Of a DNA stretch of 64,000 bases, positions 52,636 to 64,000 are shown in pieces. The translations under genes and the position numbers were made by a program. Source of the DNA: Sarocladium kiliense. Lineage: Eukaryota > Ascomycota > Sordariomycetes > Hypocreales > Sarocladiaceae. The notes beneath the pieces are model-generated. The model was not told the DNA's origin. It searched no databases and saw only the letters and a list, made by a program, of their open reading frames with translations. The stretch lies in assembly GCA_030734395.1 (NCBI GenBank), contig JAUZTG010000029.1, positions 1,488,001 to 1,552,000 of the forward strand, given 5' to 3'. How positions within the stretch are numbered: position 1 is the stretch's first letter; each line of letters begins with the position of its first letter.

Positions 52636-54225
52636 TCACCTGCCCTTATCAACACTCCCAGTAGAAGCGTCAATGCTCGGCCTCATCGAGCTGCTCGAGC
52701 TGCGACGCCGTCTGGCTCGCTGCGCATCTGGATCTGCTGGGTGAAGCCCTGTGTACTTGGCAAACATGTTCAGAATGTCTGTCAACGAGATCACCCCTGT
52801 CAGCTTGCCCGACATCCTCGCGCCAGCCATGGCAGAAGCTGGGACGGCGGCACTAGGGACAGGTGAGGCAGGCGGGCCTGTGGTCGGGGCAGCCAGCGGC
52901 GTTGCAGGCTGCGTTGGTGACTTCGACTCGTCTTCGACCACCCACATCCGCTGTGAGCCTGTTGCTACCAATTTGGCTACAGTGTGAGCTAAAGTAGAGA
53001 AAGGGTTGACGTAGAAGACCGGCACAGCATCCTGCCCATTCTCCATGCCCCGCTCACTGAGGATCAAAGAGATGAAATGCATGCACGAAGAGGAAAGCAG
53101 TGGCGCGTTAGACCCATGCGTGAGGTGTCGTACGTCCTTTGTGGAGATGTTGCCCACGACGTTCTGTCCGTTGTCGACAACCGCGATGCTGCTGAGTCCT
53201 TCGTCGTTCATCATGATCAGCGCCTCTTTGAGAGGTGCATCGGAGCTACGGAAATGTTAGTTATGAAGAAGCCAACGGCTGGGTATCTTGACTTACTTGA
53301 TGGATATTATGGGCTTGTGACCTAATGTTGAAGAGAGATCACGCAACATGACGGGATACAGCCGGTCGATAGAAGGAAAGTTGACGCCCTCGGTCCAGAA
53401 AAAGTTCATCACACGGAGCTGGCTCAGAACACCCACAACGCGGCCGTCTTCTCCGGTGGCTAGAAGTTGATGGATGCCACTTCCCAGAATCTCAATGGCC
53501 TGAGAAAGACCATCGGTTGCAGGAAGCATAACCAATGACTCCTTTCGACTAAGAGCCTGGATCTCCTTCAATAGAACGGGCTCCCCGTTCTGCACCTTCA
53601 TTCCAACGTTGTTGAAAAGTTCAACTTGTTCTGGCTCGGGTTTAGCTAGACCAATGACCACGAGGAGGTAAGAGAGTAGGTCGGTATAGTTGAAAGTCGA
53701 GACGACCGTCTGGGCATCGGCGCTTTCGCGCAAAAGTACGACATTGTCCCCGGCTGTCGTCAGTAGCTAGTCCGCCATGACATTAGCATGTCCTCATCAA
53801 GAACCTTGTCTCTGCGCATGACCTACCTTGGTGGCGTCCTCCACTGAGGTGTCCATGTCAGCCCACAGAACCTCACCGTCAGTCACAAGCTCGCCGATTG
53901 TGAGCTCTCTCCATTCCTTGCCGGCGAACTTGGAATTAGCGTTCCTTGGGCCCATTGGTGGGAAGTTCATGAGCTCCTGAGCAGCAGCCTGGGTGATAGA
54001 AGGTTGTCGTTGGCGTGGTGAGCCAGGGTTCCTCAGAGTCTCGGCGACGCTCTGGCGACGGGCATTGGCGGGCACCGTTGTCGGAGAGACTGGGACTCGG
54101 CGAGCGAATTGGGTTGCCGTCGGGCTCGAAGATAGATTGGAGGATGTGGCTGTGAGGCCGGCGGATGAGGCTTCGCGGGAGGCATTGCTGGCGCTCAGCA
54201 ACGCAGGATCTGACTTCGAGTCCAT
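52636..54225 (-). CDS. SDS23: CBS-domain cell-cycle regulator Sds23
   Basis: Three exons: 53827-54225, 53297-53766 and 52636-53245; 1479 nt, 492 residues. The upstream frame begins with TTG, so the ATG at 54225 (MDSKSDPALLSASNASREAS) is chosen. The N-terminus is Ser/Thr/Pro-rich. Four CBS motifs follow in two Bateman pairs: ELTIGELVTDGEVLWADMD, SQAIEILGSGIHQLLATGED, KEALIMMNDEGLSSIAVVDN and AHTVAKLVATGSQRMWVVED. The C-terminal basic Ser-rich tail (ARRRRSSSSSMRP) is typical. Sds23 of fission yeast inhibits PP2A/PP6-type phosphatases and links nutrient stress to mitosis; orthology is judged from domain order and length. Confidence 0.88.
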
Positions 54226-56061
54226 GGCTGTGTGCGGGATTGATGTCCTTGTCGAGGACAAGCAGGATCTCGGTTCCGTCTGTGAGTCGGGAGTGGAAGC
54301 GGGAGGCGTGGGTGACGAGAGTAGTCTTTGTGGCTGTCTATGACAGTCGTGTCAAGTGAAGGAGCTCGAATACGGTTGATTGTTCGGGAGCCAAAAAGAG
54401 TGGAAGCTGCGGGAAAGCTCGCTGGCTTGGCGAAGTCGGATGGAGACGAAGACGGAAGCGTCTTGACTGGGAGGCCAGTAGTACGGCGGGGTGAGAGCTT
54501 GGGGCGAAGTAGAGCCAAGGATAGCTTGATGCACGATCCAAGAGCCACGTGAAAGAGTCGACCCAATAGATTAATGAATGACGTTCAGAAACCTCACAGA
54601 TGGGAGCGAAGAAGAGATATCGTTAAGGATCAACAGGTCGAGGCAAGCAAGCAAGCAGAGGGGCGAAACTTCTAAGGCGGGGGAAATGGTGGGCTCAAGT
54701 ACAGGCGATGACGCAGACCCCGCCACGGGTCGATAGTGATGCTTCCGGGATCTTTGACAGCCAGCCACCGGTTATGAGATTCTCGCAGCTATTGCAAATC
54801 TCGACTGATGGGATCACATCTCATTGGATGGGGTCTAGAACTCAGAAGAACCACAGACAAAAAAGGTAGGGATCACGTTCGCTAATCCTGGCACACGTCT
54901 GGATGGTTTGAGAGATGTTTTGGAAGCCCCACCTAAAGCTGCAATTGATGCTCCGGAGGATTCGTGATAATTAGTGCAAGAGACATGTGACGGTGGAGAG
55001 GGTGCTCAAGGAAGGAGGAAGAATAATAAACTGCATATTGTTGATGGTATTCTTGGATCTTTCCCATAATCTGGATGGATGAGACTTTACCTTCTCATCC
55101 GTCCGCCGATCCCCTGCAGCAAGTTGAACTTATCGTATGATGCGGCAGCTCCAGGGCCAAAGACGCGATAGCTGAACAGACAGGGGACATCGATCCACCG
55201 AGAATGCTGTGAGTAGATGCTTGGCAAAGATGACACGTGCCATGTACAGTTTGCCGCGTCGTGCGTCTATCTGCTTGAGCTTCAGCATACCTTATGAATA
55301 TAGGTTCCGGTACGGCCGGCTCAAGTTTATTCCGACACCACCAGTAAACACAGGCGCGCTTTCGCGTTGTGACCTGCCTTGTGTGTTGCTTGCTTTTGCG
55401 TCGTGGGTGCGACTACCCGTTGGAACCCCGCCAAACATTCGCCAGCCCGCCCACCGTTGCCGTCAGTCGTTTGTAGAGCAGCGCCTCAGGCGAACCCCTC
55501 CATGCAGGAGTATGTAGGTTACTGCCACTACGAGCTGACCATTTTCGAATTCAGTTCACGCCGTCAACACAATGTATAGACGGCTGTAAATTTGAGAACT
55601 TGCAGATCCCCATCTCGTTGCAATTTATCTCCCTTGACCTCGGAAGCTCGTGACTTAATAGCTGTGCCATCTCCTTGCCTATCCGTCAGCTCAACAACCG
55701 CCCTGGGCCCCTCCCCCACTTCGACGGCTGGCCCCCCTCCTCCCGCCACAAGCACCACCAAACAAACACATGCAGTGCCTGAGCAAAGCCCCAAAACCAC
55801 TGTCGACCACCGCTGTGCGTGCCGTCACTCTGCACAGACGCCCTTAACTTTTTTCTTTGGCTCCCCTCCTCCCTCACTCTGCCTTCTTTGGAGCCTTACC
55901 ACTGTCCACCGCTTCTCTTCTCTCCCAACATCTACGTGCGGACGCGCCCTCGACAACCTCGCACTACCTCTATTTTCACGTGTAGCTTGCTGCTCGCACC
56001 TCGAGCTTCGACCCCGGCATAGATTGCCCCGACGCTGCATCGTCGGCACCCCGCCGCAATC
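54226..56061. other. Divergent intergenic region of SDS23 and KAP121
   Basis: About 1.8 kb. An E-box CACGTG occurs at about 54545 and another near 55977. The KAP121 leader (55600-56061) is CT-rich. No gene recognised. Confidence 0.45.
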
Positions 56062-59000
56062 ATGTCCCTCCTCCCGGCCGATGCTCACCAGGAGCTCCTC
56101 CAACTGCTCCAAGCTCTCCAGTCACCCGACAATACTGCCCGCGCCCAGGCCGAGGAGCACTTGCACAACACCTGGACCACTACTAGACCCGAGGTTCTGT
56201 TGATGGGCCTGGCTGAGCAGGTTCAGGGCTCTCAGGATATTGCTGTCAGTCAACATTCACCCCGCCTTTGACAGGGACTCCTGATCAAATAACAACAACA
56301 CACACATCCTACAAAACATCGATGAGACAGGAAACATGCGCTGACACGCTCTCTCTTCCTGCCAGACACGATCTTTTGCCGCTGTTATCTTCAAGCGTAT
56401 CTCCTCCAGGACTCGCAAGAACGAAGCTGGCACCAGCGTCGACTTGTTCTTCTCCCTCCCCAACGAGCAGGCCATCGTGATCCGTCAGAAGCTGCTTGAG
56501 ACTCTCGCGACAGAAACTGAACGCAGTGTCCGCAACAAGATCAGCTACGCTGTTGCTGAAATTGCTCGCCAGTACATTGACAATGGTGGGTTTACAGCCG
56601 ACATGCTACTCGACCAGAGATCCGGCGATTTGCTGACTGTCATGCCTTTGCAGAGAGTCAATGGCCAGAGTTACTTGGTGCACTTTTCCAACTTAGCCAG
56701 GCTGCTGAGCCTGAGAAGCGCGAGGTGGCTTTCCGCGTTTTCGCAACCACTCCGGGCATCATCCAGAAGCAACATGAGGAGCCCATCATCCAGGCCTTTC
56801 AGAAGGGCTTTAGGGACGATGCAGTTCTTGTACGGTCTCCTTATTTGTCTGCACACCGCGCTAGTTCTGACATATTGGTTTATAGGTCCGTCTTGCTGCG
56901 ATGGACGCCTTCGCAGCCTTCTTCGAAATTACCCCCAAGAAGGCACAGACCAAGTACCACGGCCTGATTCCCGACATTCTCAATATCCTGCCCCCGATCA
57001 AAGACTCCCAAGACTCCGAGGATTTGAGCAAGGCTCTGCTCGCGCTTGTTGGCCTCGCTGGAGTATCTCCAAAGATGTTCAAGTCCATGTTCAACAACCT
57101 TGTCCAGTTCAGCATCTCTGTTGTTCAGGACAAGGAGCTCGACGATGTCTGCAGACAGAACGCCTTGGAGCTCATGGCAACCTTCGCCGATTACGCGCCG
57201 TCTATGTGCCGCAAGGATCCCTCCTACACCAATGATATGATCACACAGTGCCTCAGCCTCATGACTGATCTCGGCGAGGACGACGACGATGCCGCGGAGT
57301 GGCTCAGTCTGGATGATGTAAGTTGACTGCTCCTGCTCTTGGCTCTCAAAAAGTTCAGCGACGCTGACATGTTTCATCTTTCTAGCCTGAGCAAGATGAA
57401 AGTGATCAGAATCATGTCACTGGTGAGCAGACCATGGATCGCCTCGCAAACCGACTCGGTGGACAGTCTATCCTTGGACCAACTTTCAACTGGCTGCCTC
57501 GCATGATGACTTCGATGGCTTGGAGAGACCGACACGCTGCTCTCATGGCGATCTCTGCCATTTCTGAGGGATGCCGCGACCTGATGATCGCGGAACTTAG
57601 CCAAGTGCTTGACCTCGTTGTCCCTGCTCTGCAAGATCCTCACCCCCGTGTAAGGTGGGCGGGTTGCAATGCTCTCGGACAGATGAGCACCGACTTCGCA
57701 CCTACCATGCAGACCGACTACTACGATCGCGTACTTAAGGCCATTATCCCCGTTCTTGGGTCTCCAGAGGCTCGTGTCAAGTCACATGCCGCTGCCGCCC
57801 TTGTCAATTTCTGCGAAGAGGCAGAGAAGTCTATCCTCGAGCCATACCTCGACGATCTGCTGTCGCACCTATTCCAACTTCTCCAGAACGAGAAGCGCTA
57901 TGTTCAGGAGCAAGCTCTCTCTACCATTGCCACAATTGCAGATGCCGCTGAAGCTGCATTCTCCAAGTACTACGACACTCTCATGCCTCTGCTCGTCAAC
58001 GTTCTCCAGAAGGATAACGAGAAGGAGCACCAGCTTCTGCGAGCCAAGGCTATGGAATGCGCCACTCTGATCGCTCTTGCTGTTGGAAAGGAGCGTCTTG
58101 GACAGGATGCCATGACCCTCGTCAACCTCCTGGGTACAATTCAGAACAACATCACCGATGCCGATGACCCGCAAGCGCAGTACCTTATGCACTGCTGGGG
58201 TCGCATGTGCCGTGTCATGGAGCAAGATTTCCTGCCTTTCCTTGATACCGTCATGCCTCCCCTACTGGAGATGGGTGCCGCGAAGGCTGACCTCCAGCTC
58301 CTTGATGACGAGGACCAGACTGACGTCGCCGGTGAGGACGAGTGGCATCTTGTCCCTTTCAAGGGCAAGATGATCGGCATTCGGACGAGCACCATGGACG
58401 ACAAGAACAGAGCCATTGAACTTTTGGTTCTCTATGCCCAGGTTTTGGAAGGCAGCTTCGCTCCATATGTGGCCAACATCATGGAGAAAATTGCACTCCC
58501 TGGCTTGGCTTTCTTCTTCCACGACCCCGTGAGATACACCTCGGCCAAGCTTATCCCGCAGCTTTTGGCTTCCTATAAGAAGGCATATGGTCCCAACTCA
58601 AACGAGCTCGCCGGCCTCTGGAACGCAACCGTTGACAAGCTCCTTGAAGTTCTCACCGCGGAGCCGGCCATTGATACCCTGGCCGAGCTCTACCAGTGCT
58701 TTTACGAGTCTGTCGAGTGCGTTGGGAAGAACTGCTTGACGGCTGATCACATGAATAAGTACATCGACAACGTTCACTCGGCCATTGCGGATTACAAGGA
58801 TAGAGTGGCTGCGCGAGCCGAGGATAAGGCCGCCGCGGGACCTGACGATGCTGAAGACGAGGAAGAAGAGCTGCAGCTGGCCATCGAGGAGGACGAGACA
58901 CTGCTTTCCGACATGAACAAGGCATTCCACTCAATCTTCAAGAACCACGGAGCCGCCTTCCTGCCAGCTTGGGAGAGGCTCATGCAGGTCTACACCGGGT

Positions 59001-59716
59001 TCCTCAACTCGGATGACCCGACCCAGCGGCAATGGGGCCTTTGTATTATGGACGATGTGCTCGAATACTGCGGTCCTGAGAGCATCCGATATGCCGAATA
59101 CATCGCAGACCCACTGATCAAGGGCTGCAAAGATAGCTCGGCAGCTATCAGACAAGCGGCCGCTTACGGCATCGGCGTTGCTGCGCACCGTGGAGGTGCC
59201 CCCTGGCAGCAATTCTTGGGCAATGCGATTCAGTCCTTGTTTGAGGTGACTCAGGTCCCGGAGCCCAGGAATGAGGACAACATTTACGCGACGGAGAATG
59301 CTTGCGCTGCCATTGCCAAGATTCTTCACTACAGCCCCAACAGCGTTAGCGACGTCCAAGCTGTCATCGGTCCCTGGATTGAGACTCTCCCCGTGACCAA
59401 CGATGAGGAGGCAGCACCATATGCGTACGCATACATTGCAGAGCTCATTGACCAGTAAGTTTCTGAAGCAGTCAAAGTTTGACCTCATATACTGATGCAG
59501 ACTGTTAGACAAAATCCCTTGATCATGAACAATGCCAGCAAGATCTTCACCTATGTTGCGCAAGCCCTTGAAGCCGACACTCTGCAGGGCCAGACAGCCA
59601 ACCGCGTGGTTACAGCGACAAAGGCCATGCTCACAGCGGCAAATGTGAACCCGGCACCTTTGTTGCAGCAGTTCTCGCCAGAGGCACAGCAGACCATCAT
59701 GACTCATTTTGCATAG
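56062..59716 (+). CDS. PSE1: Karyopherin beta Kap121/Pse1 (importin-5 type)
   Basis: Six exons: 56062-56244, 56366-56585, 56654-56829, 56886-57317, 57386-59454 and 59509-59716; 3288 nt, 1095 residues, the size of yeast Kap121. It starts MSLLPADAHQELLQLLQALQ; the importin-beta N-terminal segment is followed by HEAT repeats throughout. Characteristic blocks are SYAVAEIARQYIDN, WPELLGALFQLSQ, MAWRDRHAALMAISAISEGC, HPRVRWAGCNALGQMSTDFA and RVKSHAAAALVNFCEEAEKS. An acidic loop (DDAEDEEEELQLAIEED) lies in the C-terminal half. It carries ribosomal proteins, histones and other cargo into the nucleus and releases them on RanGTP binding. Mog1 (29.9 kb) acts on Ran in the same transport cycle, though the two genes are not neighbours. 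Confidence 0.94.
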
Positions 59717-61493
59717 ATTCGGCGATTTTGTGGAAGACGGAAAGGAGTCAGGATGGTTTCTGCATCTGGAAAGGGAGATGGGGTGTGCGAGGAGAAATAC
59801 CCGATAGTTGATGCAGGTAGCGATGCAAACTGCGTCGTCCCGCGACATGTTTCGGAGGGCTTACTGGGTTCGCATGCTATGGCGATCATGGGCCTCAATC
59901 TACAGGCTGGGCAAGTGTGCTGAGCATACCAGGGACAGCAGTGCTTCTGTTCTGCACGAGGGAGACCCGACGGGAAGTTGACAAGTCGGGGTTGAAGATA
60001 CAGGGGAGGTAGCGATTTGCGATCTAGATTTGGGCTGGGCAAGAGGAACCAGATGAGCAGCAGTGTATTCGATGCGTATTAGGTAGGCGGCCTTCAAAAG
60101 ACTTTTACACCATGGCATGCTGTGAGTCTCGAGAAGTGAGGGCAATCGATAAGTCATTGTCGAGCTTGAGCACAAGCTTTTTGTTTTGCCATGGATCTTG
60201 GTGTAACGTGAGGCACGTTGCGTATGACAGCGCAGTCAGACTCTACAGTGTAAGTTATGACAGAATTTTGCACGTCTGTGGCACTCGAGAGCTCAAGCGG
60301 GCAGCACGAGTATTGGCTGCGAATAAGGTGCATCAGTGTCACAGGCCTTATGTGCACCTCGGGCTGAGTGAACACAAGGTATTGAAAGCGGATGTTGTCG
60401 ATATAAGACCGTATCATACGGAGCCTCAATCTTCAACCAAAACGGTGCTAGGTTAGGCAGTAGGCTCGTGCGTTCTAAAAGGATCTGCCCCGAGCTTTAT
60501 CGGACTGGGAAGGACAAAATATGAGAATTAGAAAAAGTGGAGTGGGTGAACGACGATGGCGGGAGAAGGGCCGGGAGGACGCAGATCGGTTCAAATGCCC
60601 ATTACACTGCGGAATCGAGAAGTCGGGGGGTGGACGGTTTTATGGGCACCTCACTAAAATGGTGCGCTGAAGGGTACCGAGCGTTCGCGCCGAATTCCTG
60701 GGTCGGGGATTTCCCCAATATCTGATTTAATAGGCTGTGTATGTTCCTTACTGCGGCGGATATTGTCTGCTCGACGTGATTGCTGCTGTGACTAATAATC
60801 GACAAGGTTAATATTGCTTGGCTCTAAAGGTACAGGTACAAATCATTTCGTAGAGTAGCTACAGCGCAAGGATCATGGATGCCCGGAGGTTGAGCTCCTA
60901 CGGGTGCCACAATTGGTGCCCCACACGTGCACTAGCCACACGAAGAGCCACAAGCGTTCAGCACAACAGCGCTTATTGCCGTGGATGTGAAGATCCTCCA
61001 GTCCAAGATCACATTGCCACCCTCACATTTGAGTTTTCTCGTCTTGCTTTTCGGTTCCTCCCCCCGGTGGCTTGCGAGGCCAAGTCACATGTCGGGAAAC
61101 GCGTAACGGGGAAGTTGTGGGTTGGGTTGCGTGCTGTCATTCCGCAGACGCGGTTTCGGGACCAAGAGAGACACTGGTCTGTTGCAGCGTCCGTGCATGC
61201 CTGACCTTGGGTGGGTTGGGTTTGGGGATGTAGCAGTGCGAAGACTGAGACTTGTGTCGGGCTGGTTGCGCCACGGCATCATCCATCAACCAAGGTCTGT
61301 GGCTTGCGATGCGATGTGTTTACTGCACGTTTGGCGCGTCGTGTCTCATGTGTTTGTTTCTTGCCATGAGGGCTCCTACCTCACTGTACCAGGTTGCATT
61401 TGCCGTCGAATCCATTTGCGACTTCGAGACTAGGAAGATTATCACAAGAATCATGACATGCTATAAGCTAGTAGGGGTAGCTTAGAAGGAGAG

Positions 61494-61495
<2 letters not shown>

Positions 61496-61524
<29 letters not shown>
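61496..61524. repeat. Poly-T homopolymer (29 nt)
   Basis: Twenty-nine consecutive T residues (poly-A on the minus strand). It may be a simple repeat or the tail of a retroposed transcript; no flanking target-site duplication is obvious. Confidence 0.9.
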
Positions 61525-62332
61525 GAGAAAAGCATGCTCGCTCTGGGACGATCCCGAATGTCTCTTAGCCTTGTTTCTCGTCTCCTGTGATTTGCATGAC
61601 ATGATGAGGAAGAAAATAAGCAACGAAGAGAAAGGCTGGCTGGGCTGGCAATGGGCAATGGGCAATGATGGGCATCAGCGCTGGCAGTCGATTATTCTTC
61701 TGCTAACATGTCTTGCACGATATACGACATACGTCACGCATGTCATCTGTTGTCGGTCATGTTGATGGATTTGGATGCCATGTGCGACAAGGGTGGTCCT
61801 GATAAGCAGGCACGGATTGCGACATTGCCTCATGGGGTTTGTGTCGGCTGAACGGGGTGTTTAGGTGAATGGCGGTTGAGGGGGGTTGCTGTGCGCTGTG
61901 CCTTGATGGTGATGATCTTGGGATAGAAGCGCGAATCGAGGAGACGAAGTACCGCGGAGGTACCTTCGACCTTTGAAGCCACGAGTGAAACGCCGGTGTC
62001 GTTCAGCTTACAGGTGTGATGCCCCTGAGCTGGAGAGCATGTAGTGGCTGTTGAGTTTAGGTTACGGTAGATAGGGGAGCCTTCAGTGATCAACCTTGCC
62101 TAAAACGCTGCCTACAACGGGCTCTGTTTACTCCGTGAGAGGCGAGTACGGTACTAGCTGTGGATTCAGTAATTAACGGTGACTCTCGGGGGTAATCACC
62201 GTCTGTAATGCAGGAATTCCCCTCTTTCTTGTCCCCATCCATGGGCCACTATGACTGTTGCAGTTCGCCGTCACGACCAGCAGCAACCCACACTTGCACG
62301 GCTGCTACTGCTACACACCACCAGGACCATCC

Positions 62333-62356
62333 TCCATCCATCCATCCATCCATCCA
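62333..62356. repeat. Microsatellite (TCCA)6
   Basis: Six tandem TCCA units followed by a CACTCACA-rich stretch in the leader region of the rightmost gene. Confidence 0.9.
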
Positions 62357-63194
62357 CTCACACACTCACACAGCAGGATGAACTGCTGCTAATCAACGCC
62401 CATTTGGTGGGAAACCTAGCTAACCTTCCTAAGTCAATCGCTCCCCTCCCGCCCTCCCTCCATTCCCCCATTCCCATCTCTCATTCCCATGCCCAGCCAG
62501 CTTTCCCACTCCTGACTGCCACCGCCACCAACACCACCAGCACACCCTCACCGTCATTCGGTTGCTGTTTCTCCTCCTCCGCTGTGCTGGAACAGCCAAG
62601 GTACCTCTCCGCACCAAATCACCACCCAAGGTACCCTCTGCCTACTTCCTGCACGTATCGCCATTCTCCGCTTTCACATCCACATCCACATCACCATCCT
62701 CCTTCTCCATCCCACCCGTTGCCGGCTGTCCCTTTTCTCTTCGCCACAACACCATAGTTCGCATTACGCTTCACCACCTTTCGTCCATCACCGATCCCGA
62801 CTCGACGACTTTGGTACCCTGCCATTCGCGCTCCCGGCCTGCACGTACCCGAACCGAACCCCTCCAAAGAAATAACCAATACCTCTCCTCACCTTTCGCC
62901 GACCGATAATCCGACCTCAATTTCAGGCGTTTCTCGCAGCATCTTCCTACCGTTTCGCGTCCCTTTTTCGCTTGTAACAGAACGACATCGACTGTACCTT
63001 TGATTTCTGTTGCCGAAACGGCTATATGACGACCCAGTGTCATTACGGCCAACGTCTGACGTTGGACACCTCTACCGACACCGCTTGAGCGAAAATCCGA
63101 TTCCTCACTCTCAACTCGATTACCCCCCCAAGCCTTCTCTAAGGCGCGCCCGCCGTATAGCCCGACGGCGCGCCATTACGCAGATGCTGTCGAG

Positions 63195-64000
63195 ATGGAC
63201 GGTATATACTCACAGGACCAGCTGCAAATGCAGCAGCAGATGCAGCAACAACAGCACAACCAACAGTCCAACCCTCAACCACACACAAATATGGCAGGCA
63301 ACATGATGACAGATCAGTCCATGCTTCCCCAGCGCCCTCCTCTAAATCCCCCAGGCGGCAGGGACTCTCTCGACGACATCATCCGCAGCAATCAGAGCGA
63401 ACTCCTACGACGCCGAAGCATGCCTCAGGGTTACAACACTACGATGCCACCTCCCCACAGCCCTCGAAGAATGTCCGCAATGGGGCCCAGCGATGTCATG
63501 AGCTTCGGCGGCGGCAACAGTGACCTCAGCAATTTCCAATTCAACCAGCCCATTAATACCAGCTTTCAGATTAACCCGGGCATGCAGATGGATCAGATGA
63601 GCGGCTACATGGGTGATCCTTCCGACTACTCAAACCTTTCTCAGGATGTCATGGGCTCCATGATGCCTTCCACCTTCGCCAACATGAACATGGGCAACGT
63701 TTCCGGTGGACCTGCTGGCATGGGCATGTTTCCTTCGGGTCGCCCTGGAAACATGCCCGGCCCCTACGACGGTGATCAGATGGGCCAGATGAACGCTATG
63801 AATGCAATAGGCCAGATGAACGCTATGGATCAGATGAACCCCATGGGCGGTGACTATTCCCTGGATTTGACGCCAGAGGACTCCTCTATGAACGCAACAC
63901 CCAACAATAACAGTGGCGTTGGCTCAGTGGATGGAGGACTCGACAGTGTCATGGACGGCCAGCAAGCATATGACGACTTGGACGGTGTCCAGAACCAGCA
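63195..64000 (+). CDS. N-terminal part of a Gln/Met-rich regulator-like protein (runs off window)
   Basis: ATG at 63195 opens a frame with no stop to the window end (268 complete codons). It begins MDGIYSQDQLQMQQQMQQQQ, a glutamine-rich stretch. A likely conserved short motif is RDSLDDIIRSNQSELLRRRS. The remainder is Met/Asn/Gly/Pro-rich, including short repeats of GQMNAM type and an acidic-hydrophobic patch (GDYSLDLTPEDSS). This is the composition of transcription-factor activation regions; a DNA-binding domain would have to lie beyond the edge. I do not recognise the family. Another ATG 11 nt upstream (63184), in a different frame, could act as an overlapping uORF. Confidence 0.65.
   Translation, partial: MDGIYSQDQLQMQQQMQQQQHNQQSNPQPHTNMAGNMMTDQSMLPQRPPLNPPGGRDSLDDIIRSNQSELLRRRSMPQGYNTTMPPPHSPRRMSAMGPSDVMSFGGGNSDLSNFQFNQPINTSFQINPGMQMDQMSGYMGDPSDYSNLSQDVMGSMMPSTFANMNMGNVSGGPAGMGMFPSGRPGNMPGPYDGDQMGQMNAMNAIGQMNAMDQMNPMGGDYSLDLTPEDSSMNATPNNNSGVGSVDGGLDSVMDGQQAYDDLDGVQNQ

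Larger units (their letters stand above)
59717..63194. other. 3.5 kb gene-poor region and long 5' leader
   Basis: KAP121 3' UTR, then several open frames of 60-115 codons without motifs (one ATG-initiated frame at 60875-61204), a 29-nt poly-T run (61496-61524) and a TCCA microsatellite. From about 62240 the sequence is strongly pyrimidine/CA-rich and contains upstream ATGs, as in the long leader of a regulated gene. No gene is supported. Confidence 0.4.

Noticed and set aside
60875..61204. 109-codon ATG ORF
   Set aside because: No recognisable motif or splice-linked partner; composition is not distinguishable from random sequence of this GC content.
62251..62757. 168-codon ATG ORF in the leader of the rightmost gene
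   Set aside because: Low-complexity Pro/Thr/His/Ser translation of a CA/CT-rich leader and microsatellite; no family similarity.
1..64000. CRISPR arrays, bacterial-type operons or phage genes
   Set aside because: No regularly spaced direct repeats; all recognised genes are intron-containing or typical fungal genes.

Overview
This is a window of nuclear DNA from a filamentous ascomycete (Pezizomycotina, most likely a Sordariomycete). The evidence is short 50-110 bp GT-AG introns with CTRAY-type branch sites, roughly 50% GC, moderately dense genes on both strands, CT-rich 5' leaders, and a set of single-copy fungal genes (FKS1, LCB1, UBP8, RPN9, GAA1, DAM1, SDS23, KAP121). It has no bacterial-type operons, no CRISPR array, no convincing tRNA or rRNA and no intact transposon. 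I could not run a search, so the species is not named.

Layout. 0-13 kb is housekeeping: a LACTB2-type metallo-beta-lactamase fold hydrolase (-), the SAGA deubiquitinase Ubp8 (+), the eEF1A lysine methyltransferase Efm5 (-), the complex I subunit NDUFA9/nuo-40 (-) facing the proteasome lid subunit Rpn9 (+), and the GPI transamidase subunit Gaa1 (-). 13-20 kb holds a rhomboid protein of the Rbd2 type (+), an unassigned gene whose 3' end looks broken (+), and mitochondrial aconitase (-). A 3.4 kb stretch without a recognisable gene follows.

23-33 kb holds Bud20 (+), Dam1 (-), a CRAL-TRIO/Sec14 protein with a mitochondrial-type leader (+), a HIT-family hydrolase (-), Mog1 (+) and a GCNA-like SprT protease/HMG-box protein (-). 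After another 3.5 kb spacer comes a block linked to cell wall and membrane: the 1,3-beta-glucan synthase FKS1 (+), the serine palmitoyltransferase subunit LCB1 (+), a secreted GH17 glucanase-like protein (+) and an unrecognised six-exon secreted cysteine-rich protein (+).

50-64 kb holds a NYN-domain protein (-), the CBS-domain regulator Sds23 (-), the karyopherin Kap121/Pse1 (+), a 3.5 kb gene-poor stretch, and the 5' part of a Gln/Met-rich regulator-like gene running off the right edge.

The genes do not form one pathway. The observations most worth following are: the cysteine-rich secreted protein of unknown family; echinocandin hot-spot sequences of FKS1 that depart from the usual consensus; the GCNA-type architecture in a fungus; and the apparently frameshifted gene near 16.8 kb. 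All exon boundaries were read by eye from splice consensus and reading-frame continuity. They are most secure where the summed exon length is a multiple of three and the protein matches a known family.
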